A DNA stretch of 64,000 bases from Clostridiales bacterium UBA1206. GTDB lineage: Bacteria; Bacillota; Clostridia; Oscillospirales; CAG-382. The notes under the pieces are model-generated. The model was not told where the DNA came from. It did not search any database and worked only from the letters and a program-made list of their open reading frames with translations. A program made the position numbers and the translations under genes. Positions 36,053 through 44,662 of the stretch are shown in pieces. How positions within the stretch are numbered: position 1 is the stretch's first letter; the number at the start of each line of letters is the position of its first letter. The DNA lies in NCBI GenBank assembly GCA_002310055.1, contig DBXS01000031.1, positions 87,502-151,501 on the forward strand. Direction: 5' to 3'.

Positions 36053-37093
36053 TCAGCCGTTGTCTTCCGCGCGGAATTTGCGTTCCTCGGCGTCGTTGCA
36101 GAGCACGAAATGACCGGGACGGATCTCGCGGAAGGTGGGCTGCTGCTCGGAATAATCGTGTTCGAGCGCGCTTTCGTAAATTATACGCTTACGCTGTTTT
36201 TCGTAATTGGGGTCGGGCAGCGGGATCGCCGAAAGCAGCGCGCGGGTATACGGATGGAACGGGTGAGCGAACAGCTCTTCGGTCTCGGCAAGTTCGACCA
36301 TACGGCCGTAATACATAACGGCTATGCGGTCCGAGAAATACTTGACGACCGAAAGGTCGTGCGCTATGAACATTATGGTGAGCCCCATCTTGTTGCGCAG
36401 CTCGTTGAGCAGGTTGATGACCTGCGCCTGGATCGAAACGTCGAGCGCGGAGATAGGCTCGTCGGCGATGATGAGGTCGGGGTTGAGCACCATTGCGCGC
36501 GCTATACCGACGCGCTGGCGCTGGCCGCCCGAAAACTCGTGCTGATAACGTTCGGCGTGCTCGGGCAGAAGGCCGACCATATCGAGCACCTCTTTGACGC
36601 GGCGGTCGATGACCTCTTTGTCCTTTTCGCCGGCGATTATGAGCCCTTCGGCTATAATCTCGCGGATGGTCATACGGGGGTTGAGGCAGGCGGAGGGATC
36701 CTGGAATATCATCTGCATACCGGTCATCACTTTGGCTTTTTTGGCCTTTTTGACGTCGATCTTCGCCTGTTTGATATCCTTTGCGAGCGCTTCCGCCTCA
36801 GCGGTCTTGCCTTCTTTTTTAAGCTTTTTTAACTGCTTTTTCTTATCCTTGATACCGCTGCTTATGCGATATCCCTTGAAATATACGTCGCCGCCGGTGA
36901 TATCGTAAAGTTTGATGATATCGCGGCCCGTGGTGGTCTTGCCGCAGCCGGATTCGCCGACCATGCCGAAGACCTCGCCGCGTTTGATGTCGAACGAGAT
37001 ATCGTCCACGGCCTTGACGGTGGCGCCGATGCCTAATTTGAAATACTGTTTAAGATGTTCTACCCGGAGGAGCACTTCTCTTTCTTCAGCCAT
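36053..37093 (-). CDS. oppF: Oligopeptide ABC transporter ATPase OppF, with lysine-rich insert
   Basis: A 346-residue nucleotide-binding subunit that powers peptide import with OppD. Walker A is GESGCGKT (46-53), the Q-loop FQD (130-132), signature FSGGQRQR near 188, Walker B LIIADEP near 207, and the Opp-type C-terminal extension is present. Between Walker A and the Q-loop a Lys-rich, probably helical insert of about 45 residues (78-122) is unusual for OppF. GGAGG precedes the ATG, which overlaps oppD by 8 bases. Confidence 0.93.
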   Translation of the reverse strand: MAEEREVLLRVEHLKQYFKLGIGATVKAVDDISFDIKRGEVFGMVGESGCGKTTTGRDIIKLYDITGGDVYFKGYRISSGIKDKKKQLKKLKKEGKTAEAEALAKDIKQAKIDVKKAKKAKVMTGMQMIFQDPSACLNPRMTIREIIAEGLIIAGEKDKEVIDRRVKEVLDMVGLLPEHAERYQHEFSGGQRQRVGIARAMVLNPDLIIADEPISALDVSIQAQVINLLNELRNKMGLTIMFIAHDLSVVKYFSDRIAVMYYGRMVELAETEELFAHPFHPYTRALLSAIPLPDPNYEKQRKRIIYESALEHDYSEQQPTFREIRPGHFVLCNDAEERKFRAEDNG

Positions 37094-39224
37094 TGTTCAC
37101 GCCTCCGTTTCTTTGCATTCTTTCTATACGGTCGAGTATGATCTTTGGAGGTTCGACCTTGGGAGCGTCCGGATGGAGCAGCCAGGTCGCCGCCTTATGC
37201 GTAGGACTGATGTCGAAGAAAGGCGGCATCTCTTCAAAGTCGATCTTCAGCGCGTATTTGTTGCGCACCGCAAAGGCGTCGCCTTTGGGCGGGAACAGCA
37301 TATCCGGCGGGGTGCCGGGTATGGCTTCGAGCTTATCCTTGGTGTCGAGGTCGGGCATAGAGGAAAGCAGCGCCCAGGTATACGGATGCGCGGGAGAATA
37401 GAAGACGTCTTCCGACGTGCCGTATTCGACGATCTTGCCGGCGTACATGACCGCGATCCTGTCAGCGACGTTAGCGACGACGCCGAGGTCGTGGGTGATG
37501 AATATGACGGTGAGCTGTCTTTCGCGCTTGAGTTCGTTGATGAGCTCGAGTATCTGCGCCTGGATGGTAACGTCGAGCGCCGTGGTGGGCTCGTCGCAGA
37601 TGAGGATGTCGGGGTTGGCCGAAAGCGCTATGGCGATGACCACGCGCTGGCGCATACCGCCGGAGAACTGGAAGGGATACTGTTTGTATCTCTTGCGCGG
37701 CTCGGGGATGCCGACTTCTTCCATAAGGTTTATCGCCCTGTCCTTAGCCATCGTTTTGGTGACTTTATAGACCATCTTGGACGCTTTGTCTTTGATATAG
37801 TCGATTATCTCGATGCCGTAGTTCGAAAAATCTGCGGTGGCGGCTTTTTCGATCTGGTTATTATAATTCTCTACGACTTTATCGATGGTGAGCTCTATGT
37901 TGTGCTGATAAAGCTCCATATTGATATTGTCGGCAAACTGGCGCTGTTTCTTGGGGATATGCCTGCCTGCGGCCTTGCGCTTTTCGAGCTTCTGCGCGCG
38001 GACGTACGTATCCATAGCGGCGCCGAAGGTGGTGCGGAAGGTGTAAGCGTAGCTGTCCTTGTCGATATCGAGGCGGTCGATGCCGCTTTCGACGGAATCG
38101 GAAAGCGTTTCCACGAGCTTGTTATACGCTTTTTCGTCGCGGGCGGGGTCGTACACGTTTTCGGAAAGGTACTTGCGGGCGGCTTCGAGTTCAGCCACGG
38201 CTTTCTTCTTGTTTTCGATAGAAACGTCGAACGAATACTTGACGCCGGCGCGCACGCCCTTTAAGAAATCGAGCATGAATTCGTCATCCAGCACCTGACG
38301 CGTCCTTGCGTTGAGAGCCGCAATATCGGAATAATCCTGCGCGGTCTCGGGATGTGCGTAAATGCTGTAGCCGAGCGTGAAGAAGTTGGGCTTTTCGCGC
38401 TCGCAGGCGGCGCTTAGTCTGGACGAAAGCTCGTTGAGCTTGCCTTTGATGACTTCCTTGTCGCCGCCGGAAACGTAGACGGCTTTTTCGGCTTTTATGT
38501 AAGCCAGAAGCGCCTTGTATTCTTCGTCGGACTCGCGGATGAGGAATTCGTCATAAACTTTGTCCGCCGGTTTGAGCATTTGATCGATAAGCTTGCCCAC
38601 GGCCTTGGGAGGCTGGTTTATGAGCTGTATAAGGATGTGCCTGATATTGTTGATGGTGTTCTGCGCGTGGTCGTAAGCCGCGTTGTAACGCGCCTCGAGC
38701 TCGTTGCCGGAACCGACGAAACCGGTGAGGATCTTGATGTCGGCGGAGGTCTTTTCGGGAGCGGAAGCGCCCTCGTAGCCGTGCTCGTACGCGCCGTTCA
38801 TAGCGGTCTCCAGGACCTTGAGCTTATCTTCGAAATCGACTTTGGATTCACGCTGGTTGGCTTTGCCGTTGAGGATCATCGCCTCGGTCAGCTGTTTGCC
38901 CACCTTGATGATGGGGTTAAGGCTCGAAAGCGTGTCCTGGAATATCATAGAGATCTTGTTGCCGCGGATATGGTGGAAATCGTCCTCGGATATCTTGAGG
39001 AGGTCCATACCCGAATAGAGGATCTCGCCGCCTTCGACGATGGCGTTGCCGGCGAGTATGCCCATAACGGCGCGCATAGAGACCGATTTGCCCGATCCGG
39101 ATTCGCCGACTATGGCGAGCGTTTCGCCCTTTTCGATATCGAACGAGACGTCGCGCACGGCCTTGACTGTGCCGTTGTTGGTCTTGAAGGAAATGATTAA
39201 GTTTTTAACAGAAAGTATAGCCAT
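37086..39224 (-). CDS. oppD: Oligopeptide ABC transporter ATPase OppD, with very large internal insert
   Basis: The 712-residue protein is about twice the usual OppD length. Walker A GESGSGKS (40-47) and the Q-loop FQD (95-97) are normal, and signature FSGGMRQR (520-527), Walker B ILICDEPT (540-547) and the H-loop His (578) are intact. Between the Q-loop and signature there are about 425 residues instead of about 65. The extra part (about 118-478) is charged and mostly helical, without membrane segments or a motif I recognise. The reading frame is continuous and uses the same codon style as its neighbours, which argues against a frameshift or a recent fusion. GGAGG precedes the ATG. Confidence 0.92.
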   Translation of the reverse strand: MAILSVKNLIISFKTNNGTVKAVRDVSFDIEKGETLAIVGESGSGKSVSMRAVMGILAGNAIVEGGEILYSGMDLLKISEDDFHHIRGNKISMIFQDTLSSLNPIIKVGKQLTEAMILNGKANQRESKVDFEDKLKVLETAMNGAYEHGYEGASAPEKTSADIKILTGFVGSGNELEARYNAAYDHAQNTINNIRHILIQLINQPPKAVGKLIDQMLKPADKVYDEFLIRESDEEYKALLAYIKAEKAVYVSGGDKEVIKGKLNELSSRLSAACEREKPNFFTLGYSIYAHPETAQDYSDIAALNARTRQVLDDEFMLDFLKGVRAGVKYSFDVSIENKKKAVAELEAARKYLSENVYDPARDEKAYNKLVETLSDSVESGIDRLDIDKDSYAYTFRTTFGAAMDTYVRAQKLEKRKAAGRHIPKKQRQFADNINMELYQHNIELTIDKVVENYNNQIEKAATADFSNYGIEIIDYIKDKASKMVYKVTKTMAKDRAINLMEEVGIPEPRKRYKQYPFQFSGGMRQRVVIAIALSANPDILICDEPTTALDVTIQAQILELINELKRERQLTVIFITHDLGVVANVADRIAVMYAGKIVEYGTSEDVFYSPAHPYTWALLSSMPDLDTKDKLEAIPGTPPDMLFPPKGDAFAVRNKYALKIDFEEMPPFFDISPTHKAATWLLHPDAPKVEPPKIILDRIERMQRNGGVNNG

Positions 39225-39227
39225 GAT

Positions 39228-40760
39228 TTATTCCTCCGTTCCTCTGAGCGACGGGTTGAAGGCGTCGCGCAGACCGTTACCGAACAGGTTGAATGAGATC
39301 ATCAGCAGAGAGATGACCATAGCGGGGAAGAATATAACATGAGGATCGGTGGAAAGGTATTTCTGCCCGTTGGAAAGCAGGGTGCCGATACTGGTCATAT
39401 CCTTGCTCTGGAAGTTGACTATGCCGAGGAACGAGAGCATGGATTCCGAGAAGATGACGCTGGGTATAACGAGCACGGATGAAGTGATTATAGTGCCCAG
39501 AGAGTTGGGGAAAATATGTTTCCACATTATTCTCATATCGCTGGCGCCGAGCGTGCGCGCGGCGAGGACGTATTCCTGATTCTTAAAGCGATAGAACTGC
39601 GTTCTTACGCGGTACGCCGTGCCGATCCAGCCCGTGAGCACGAACGCGAACAGCAGGCCCGTGAACGCCGACACCTTGCCTGTCTGCACGAAGTGCTGCT
39701 GGAAGAGCGTGGCGACGATGATGAACGGGACGTCGGCGAGAATATCGGTGATACGTTCCATGATCATATCGGTGACGCCGCCGTAGTAACCTTCGATGGC
39801 GCCGTAGAAAGCGCCGATGGTGAGGTTGATGATGGAGACGCCGAACGCGAGGAGCAGAGAGATGCGGGCGCCGGATGCGAGGCGGATGAAAATATCGTAG
39901 CCCTGACCGTCGGTCCCGAAGATGTGGGTGGGTCTGCTTCCCTCGTGCAGATAACGGTAATAATTGTAATACAGCACGCGGACGGAGATCATAGTTTTGT
40001 CTTTGTTGACGTAGTAAACGACGTTGCCTTCCGCGTCGCGCTTATAGTTGTCGGCGTATCCGTTGGCCTGCAGGTATTCGAGAGTCGCGCGGTTGCCGTC
40101 TTTGGTGAGCGGGACCTTGCCCATACTCTTGTACCAGCAGTTGGCGTCGTCGGAATCCATACAGAATTCGCTGTCGTAATCGATCATAGGATAAATGACA
40201 CGGATGCCGCTGGTGTTTTCCCAGTCGCGTATCGCGTTGTATTCATCCATAGTGATGGTCTGATAGCTGAAACCGACGCGCATAACGGTGTCAACGTCGC
40301 AATAGGTGTAGTGCGTGCCGGATTCCATAAGGGAATCCTTGGTGTTGACTATGCAGGCGTATTCTGAATCCACCGCCTGCTGCCAGGCGACGTTGCCCGA
40401 TCCGTCGGGATCTTCGGCGCCGTAGCCGATACCGTAAAGGAGCGCGAGATAGTTGTCGTTCAAGCGCATCTCTTTGTCGCCGTTCCAGAAAGGAAGGTCA
40501 AGTCCCAGGTCGGGGCGGCAGAGCGCGTAGTTGGCGTCGCAGTCGCTGACCGCGTAGGACGAGAAGACAGGTCCGAACACGGCGAAAAGGATGATGATAA
40601 GTATGATTATGGCGGCTACGATGGAGCCTTTGTTCTTTTTGAAGCGGAGCCAGGCGTCTTTTAAGAAACCGATGGGCTTGGTTTCGAACTTCTGGTCATG
40701 CAGCTGCAGTTCGCCTTCGACGAACTGGAGCTTTTCTTTGGAAATGTTCCTGATGTCCAT
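39228..40760 (-). CDS. oppC: Oligopeptide ABC transporter permease OppC, with large external loop
   Basis: A 510-residue permease, against roughly 300 for typical OppC. An N-terminal cytoplasmic segment and TM1 (46-66, ending VFGPVF) are followed by a polar Cys- and Tyr-containing stretch to the family block HIFGTDGQGYD (about 280). This adds roughly 175 residues on the outer face. The remaining five helices and the EAA-like loop (AARTLGASDMRIMWKHIFPN) are normal. AAAGGAG precedes the ATG. It is 18 bases from oppB and 3 from oppD. Confidence 0.93.
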   Translation of the reverse strand: MDIRNISKEKLQFVEGELQLHDQKFETKPIGFLKDAWLRFKKNKGSIVAAIIILIIILFAVFGPVFSSYAVSDCDANYALCRPDLGLDLPFWNGDKEMRLNDNYLALLYGIGYGAEDPDGSGNVAWQQAVDSEYACIVNTKDSLMESGTHYTYCDVDTVMRVGFSYQTITMDEYNAIRDWENTSGIRVIYPMIDYDSEFCMDSDDANCWYKSMGKVPLTKDGNRATLEYLQANGYADNYKRDAEGNVVYYVNKDKTMISVRVLYYNYYRYLHEGSRPTHIFGTDGQGYDIFIRLASGARISLLLAFGVSIINLTIGAFYGAIEGYYGGVTDMIMERITDILADVPFIIVATLFQQHFVQTGKVSAFTGLLFAFVLTGWIGTAYRVRTQFYRFKNQEYVLAARTLGASDMRIMWKHIFPNSLGTIITSSVLVIPSVIFSESMLSFLGIVNFQSKDMTSIGTLLSNGQKYLSTDPHVIFFPAMVISLLMISFNLFGNGLRDAFNPSLRGTEE

Positions 40761-40778
40761 TATTCCTGTCTCCTTTCT

Positions 40779-41747
40779 TTATCTTTCGCCCATGCGGATA
40801 CGCGGGTCAAGGAAGCCGTAGCTCAGGTCTATGAGGATGTTCGCGGCAAGCCCTATTACCGTATAGAACATACTCGAAGCCATAAAGACGTCGTAGTCTT
40901 TGAGGTTTATACTCTTGAGGAACAGCGCGCCGATGCCGGGTACGCCGAAGATCTGCTCGATGATGATCGAGCCGCCGATAACGCCGACGAACATAGAAAT
41001 GATACCCGGCAAAATAGGCACCATTGCGTTTTTGAGGGCGTGGCGCACCGTCGCCTGCGAACGGGTGAGACCCTTAGTGCGGGCGAGCAGCATATAATCG
41101 CTGGAAAGCTGTTCGGTAAGTTCGGCGCGGGTAAAGCGGGCGAGCCCCGCGATATCGCCGAACGAAAGCGAAAGCACGGGCAGGACCATAGAATGGAACA
41201 TAGTCCACGAGAACCACGAGTTACCCGCGTCGTAAAGCGACGAGGTAACCAGCGGGAACCATCCGGCCTTGAACCCCAGTATGTACTGCACCAGGAACGC
41301 GTAGACGTAGCTGGGCACCGAAATAAACAGCATTATCATTACGGATATCAGCTGATCCTGCCATTTGTTCTTTTTTATAGCGGCAAAAATGCCGAGCAAG
41401 ATGCCCACCGGTACCGAAAACAGCAGCGAATAAACGTTTATGAGCATCGTGGGCGGCAGACGCGAGGTGATGACGTCGCCTACGTCAGCCATATAGTCGA
41501 TCTTCCACGAAGTGCCCCAGTCCCATTTGGTGAGGATGTTCTTCGTGTAGATCCAAAGTTGCTCCATAATGGGTTTGTTATACCCGAGCGCTTCGCGGCG
41601 TGCTTCCTCGATACGCGCCGCGTTGCCCTGCCCGATCGACTTTTCCACAGGCAGGAGCTTTATAAGCACGAACGACATAACGAATATGACGATGAGCGTC
41701 AGTATCATCGCGCCTAATCTTTTGAGTATGTAAATGAATTTTGCCAT
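40779..41747 (-). CDS. oppB: Oligopeptide ABC transporter permease OppB
   Basis: A 322-residue inner-membrane permease that forms the peptide channel with OppC. It shows TM1 and the large OppB loop after it, then five helices with the EAA-like segment ARTKGLTRSQATVRHALKNA (about 235-255). Its length is normal, unlike the other subunits. GGGAG precedes the ATG. A hairpin without a U-tract lies between it and oppA. Confidence 0.95.
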   Translation of the reverse strand: MAKFIYILKRLGAMILTLIVIFVMSFVLIKLLPVEKSIGQGNAARIEEARREALGYNKPIMEQLWIYTKNILTKWDWGTSWKIDYMADVGDVITSRLPPTMLINVYSLLFSVPVGILLGIFAAIKKNKWQDQLISVMIMLFISVPSYVYAFLVQYILGFKAGWFPLVTSSLYDAGNSWFSWTMFHSMVLPVLSLSFGDIAGLARFTRAELTEQLSSDYMLLARTKGLTRSQATVRHALKNAMVPILPGIISMFVGVIGGSIIIEQIFGVPGIGALFLKSINLKDYDVFMASSMFYTVIGLAANILIDLSYGFLDPRIRMGER

Positions 41748-41876
41748 CTTTCAATCTCCCGAGCATATATCGTTTATCGACCCGTGAAAGCCGCTTTCGC
41801 GGCCCGGTAAACAACATATGCTTTTGGTTATTATAGAATAAAACGGGAAAACCGAAGTTTCCCATAAAATGCCTTG

Positions 41877-41906
41877 CGCAAGCGCGGTCAGAAGACCGCG
41901 CTTGCG
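41877..41906 (-). terminator. Hairpin between oppA and oppB
   Basis: A 13-bp perfect stem CGCAAGCGCGGTC / GACCGCGCTTGCG with an AGAA loop lies in the 224-base gap after oppA. No U-tract follows on either strand. It may protect the oppA message or attenuate read-through into oppBCDF, a common way to keep binding protein in excess. A TATAAT-like -10 without a good -35 near 41831 is the only other signal in the gap. Confidence 0.5.
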
Positions 41907-41971
41907 TCAAGATGATTCAATTCAATTCACCGCGAATAAGCGGTAAAAGGCAATACCGTTAATTACCGGTA

Positions 41972-44443
41972 TCAGTTGTAGGAAAGGGTACCGCCCTGTT
42001 CTGCAACGTATGCAGCCCAAGCTTCGTCATCATAGTTGTAGGTCATAAGACGGAGTCCGCCGTAGCCGTACATAATGTTGTAGTTGAGGGTAGCATACTT
42101 GATCTTCTTGGAGAAGAGGGTAGCAGCGGTCTCGGCAGCGAAGGGGATGCACTGATATGCATTGAGCACTTCGTATTCGAGAGCGGAAAGAACAGCGAGT
42201 TTCGCCTTGGGGTTGGTGAAAGCTCTTTCCTTGACGGTTTCATCATCGTTGTAGATGTTGCCGTTGAGGAGCTTAGCCCAATCCTGGAGCGTTTTTTCCA
42301 TAGTGACTTCGCCTTCGCCGTAGAAATCAGCGGTGATGGTGCATTTGACAACAGCGGGGTTCCAGCCGCAGGATTCGTGGATCTTTGCGATACCGCCCAT
42401 ATAATCGGGTTCGGTGTAGCAGCGGATGGAGGAGAACGGATAGAAAGCAGCACCGCCCCATGCGCCGCGGATCATTTCGACCTTACCTGCAGCAACGTCG
42501 TCGTAACGTTTTGCAGCGCCGCAGCTGAATTTGAATTCGATCTTGCCTTCGAGCGGAGTGCCGACGGTAGCAGCAGCGCAGTACTGGTTGAGCAGTTCCT
42601 GCTGCTTGGTGTCGTCTTCGTCGAGGGTGGTGGCGGCGGAGCACATGCAGTTGATGACGATCTTCTGGCCGTCGGTGTAGTTGCCGTCAGCTTTGGCGGC
42701 TTCGTAAGCGGCGGTGAAGAGTCTCTTGGCTTCTTCTACGTCGTAACCGGTGACAGCGTTGTAAGCTTCTTCAGCGGTAGCGTAGGTCTTGCCTTCGCCG
42801 TATTCGATACCGTACAGACGGAGGACCGCGTTGCGGGCTTCGTCGGTGTTACGATAGATGGATTCGGTATCGTTGGCTATGTTGTAGTAGTACAGATAGT
42901 TGTACAGATAGTAAGCGGGTTTGTAAGCCGGAGTTGCCTGTTTGGCAAAGTCGGTCCTGTTGATGGCGAGAGAAATGGCCTTACGGAAATCTCTGTAGGA
43001 AAGGATGCGTTTGTTGATAGAGGTGTCGCCCTGTTCAAGAGCGGTCAAAGCGTTGATATCCGTAGCGAAAACGTAACGGAAGGTGTAGGTTTGATCGGTC
43101 TTGAGGAGGTAGTCGGACATCTTGTAGGTGGGCATATCGGTGGAGATGAGGTCCACGCTGTCGAGTTCGCCCTTGAGGAAGAGCTGGATCGCGGTGGTGT
43201 GGTCAGCGATGACCTGGCATTTGATGCAGGTGGTCTGATACTGACCTTCGTGTTTGCCGTCGGTCCAACCGTACCACTGATCGTTCTTTTCCATAACGAA
43301 GAGTTTGTCTTTTTCGAAGCTGGTGAGCTTGTAGGGGCCGAACGAGCAATAAGTATCAACGGAAGTACCGTAGTTGGTGGTGACAAGGTCTTTTTCCTGT
43401 TTCTTGCCGGCGTCGTAGATATCGGTCTTGACGAGCCAGTTGCTGGTGAGGTGAACGAGGAAGTTGAACATGTCGCAAGGATCCTGGCAGATGTAGGTGA
43501 GTTCATAGTCGCCGGACTTGTAGATACCTACGTTGGCGAAATCGAACGCATCGCTGAACGTGCCGGTGTTGTAGAACATCATCTCTTTGCCGTACATTTC
43601 GATCTGAGCGGGATCGGTAATACTGAAGAGAGCGAGGATCTGAGCAATGAGGCCGTCGACAAGCTCTTTGTTGTCGGCGTTGATCTCAACGTAGCCGAGG
43701 TAGTTGGCCTGGGACTTGAGTTCGCTGAAAGCAGCAAGGCCCTGGAAGCCGCCTTCTACGTTCTTGATCATACCGTAGGTATCCTGCAGCGAGTTGATGC
43801 TCTCGGAATAGAGAGTCATATTGGTGGCGCCGAAGTTGAGATACACGGTGTTGGCTTCGGTATCGAACGAATAGTCGCCTTGTTCACCCTCGCCGTAAGG
43901 CGGTACGATAGGTGCGTAGACAGGGAGTCCCGAGTTGAAATACTTGTTGGCGTTTCTTATGGAAGCGTCGCCGGAAGTATAGGTGTTGGAACGGTAGTTC
44001 TGCATCTTCGGGTCAAGCAGACGCTGGATGGATTCGATGTAGCTGTCTGCGTTGATGGGGGTGCCGTCCTGCCATTTTGCATCGGGGTTAAGAGTGATCT
44101 TGTAAACGTACTCTTTGTCGGCGTCAGCGGGGATAAGCCATTTTTCTTTGTCGGCAAAATCCTTGGTTATGTCGTCGACAGCGGTAGCCATTTCGTAGAC
44201 CCATTCGAAGTTGACGCCGTCGGCGGCGATGGTGACGTCGACGAAGCCCATTTCGCAGTAGCCGGCGAAATAGTTGTCAGCGTTAGTCTCCCAGGAATGC
44301 GGGTTCCAGTTGAGAGGACTTGCGCCGAGGAATTCATTCAGCGTATAGGACTTGTTGGAGTCTGAACCGCTGCAGGCGCCGAGGAGCGCGGCAGAGAAAA
44401 CAAACAACACAGCCAGTACGCCGGCGAGAATTTTCTTTTTCAT
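41972..44443 (-). CDS. oppA: Oligopeptide-binding lipoprotein OppA, oversized
   Basis: An 823-residue solute-binding lipoprotein of the peptide-binding family 5, against roughly 520-600 for most members. The signal peptide ends in lipobox LGAC with Cys near residue 24. Family traits are NPHSWETNADNYF near the start, the DAKWQDGTPINADSY block, and the FRKAISLAINRTDFAK segment near residue 490. The extra length is spread through the middle and C-terminus. GGAGG precedes the ATG. It heads the operon and is followed by a hairpin. Confidence 0.93.
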   Translation of the reverse strand: MKKKILAGVLAVLFVFSAALLGACSGSDSNKSYTLNEFLGASPLNWNPHSWETNADNYFAGYCEMGFVDVTIAADGVNFEWVYEMATAVDDITKDFADKEKWLIPADADKEYVYKITLNPDAKWQDGTPINADSYIESIQRLLDPKMQNYRSNTYTSGDASIRNANKYFNSGLPVYAPIVPPYGEGEQGDYSFDTEANTVYLNFGATNMTLYSESINSLQDTYGMIKNVEGGFQGLAAFSELKSQANYLGYVEINADNKELVDGLIAQILALFSITDPAQIEMYGKEMMFYNTGTFSDAFDFANVGIYKSGDYELTYICQDPCDMFNFLVHLTSNWLVKTDIYDAGKKQEKDLVTTNYGTSVDTYCSFGPYKLTSFEKDKLFVMEKNDQWYGWTDGKHEGQYQTTCIKCQVIADHTTAIQLFLKGELDSVDLISTDMPTYKMSDYLLKTDQTYTFRYVFATDINALTALEQGDTSINKRILSYRDFRKAISLAINRTDFAKQATPAYKPAYYLYNYLYYYNIANDTESIYRNTDEARNAVLRLYGIEYGEGKTYATAEEAYNAVTGYDVEEAKRLFTAAYEAAKADGNYTDGQKIVINCMCSAATTLDEDDTKQQELLNQYCAAATVGTPLEGKIEFKFSCGAAKRYDDVAAGKVEMIRGAWGGAAFYPFSSIRCYTEPDYMGGIAKIHESCGWNPAVVKCTITADFYGEGEVTMEKTLQDWAKLLNGNIYNDDETVKERAFTNPKAKLAVLSALEYEVLNAYQCIPFAAETAATLFSKKIKYATLNYNIMYGYGGLRLMTYNYDDEAWAAYVAEQGGTLSYN

Positions 44444-44523
44444 TTTGTTCCTCCTATGAAAAGAAATGTTTTTTTGTCTTACCGATTTAATTTTTCAGGC
44501 AAAATTAAATTAGTTTACACTGT

Positions 44524-44551
44524 ATTATATCACAATTTTTTCATATGTCAA
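44524..44551 (-). promoter_or_regulatory. Sigma-A promoter of the opp operon
   Basis: On the minus strand, TTGACA (44546-44551) and TATAAT (44524-44529) are 16 bases apart, about 80 bases before the oppA start. Confidence 0.88.
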
Positions 44552-44607
44552 GAAAAAATTTGTTTGTATTTTCATTTTTATGTACTTTCGGGTGCGTTCG
44601 CGGCGTA

Positions 44608-44648
44608 AAAAATGCGCGATTATGCAAAAATGCTGTGCATAATCGCGC
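44608..44648 (-). terminator. Intrinsic terminator of the propeller-protein gene
   Basis: A 13-bp perfect stem GCGCGATTATGCA / TGCATAATCGCGC (44614-44626 and 44636-44648) is followed on the minus strand by ATTTTTT. It lies 15 bases beyond the stop codon of the 44663-45499 gene. Confidence 0.88.
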
Positions 44649-44662
44649 GTTTATACATTTTT

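Noticed and set aside
37086..39224. Frameshift or gene fusion as the cause of the long OppD
   Set aside because: The frame is continuous, both halves of the ATPase are intact, and codon use in the insert matches the flanks.
42377..44365. 662-codon plus-strand frame opposite oppA
   Set aside because: Shadow of the oppA coding strand; Val/Gly/Phe-rich with no start signal.
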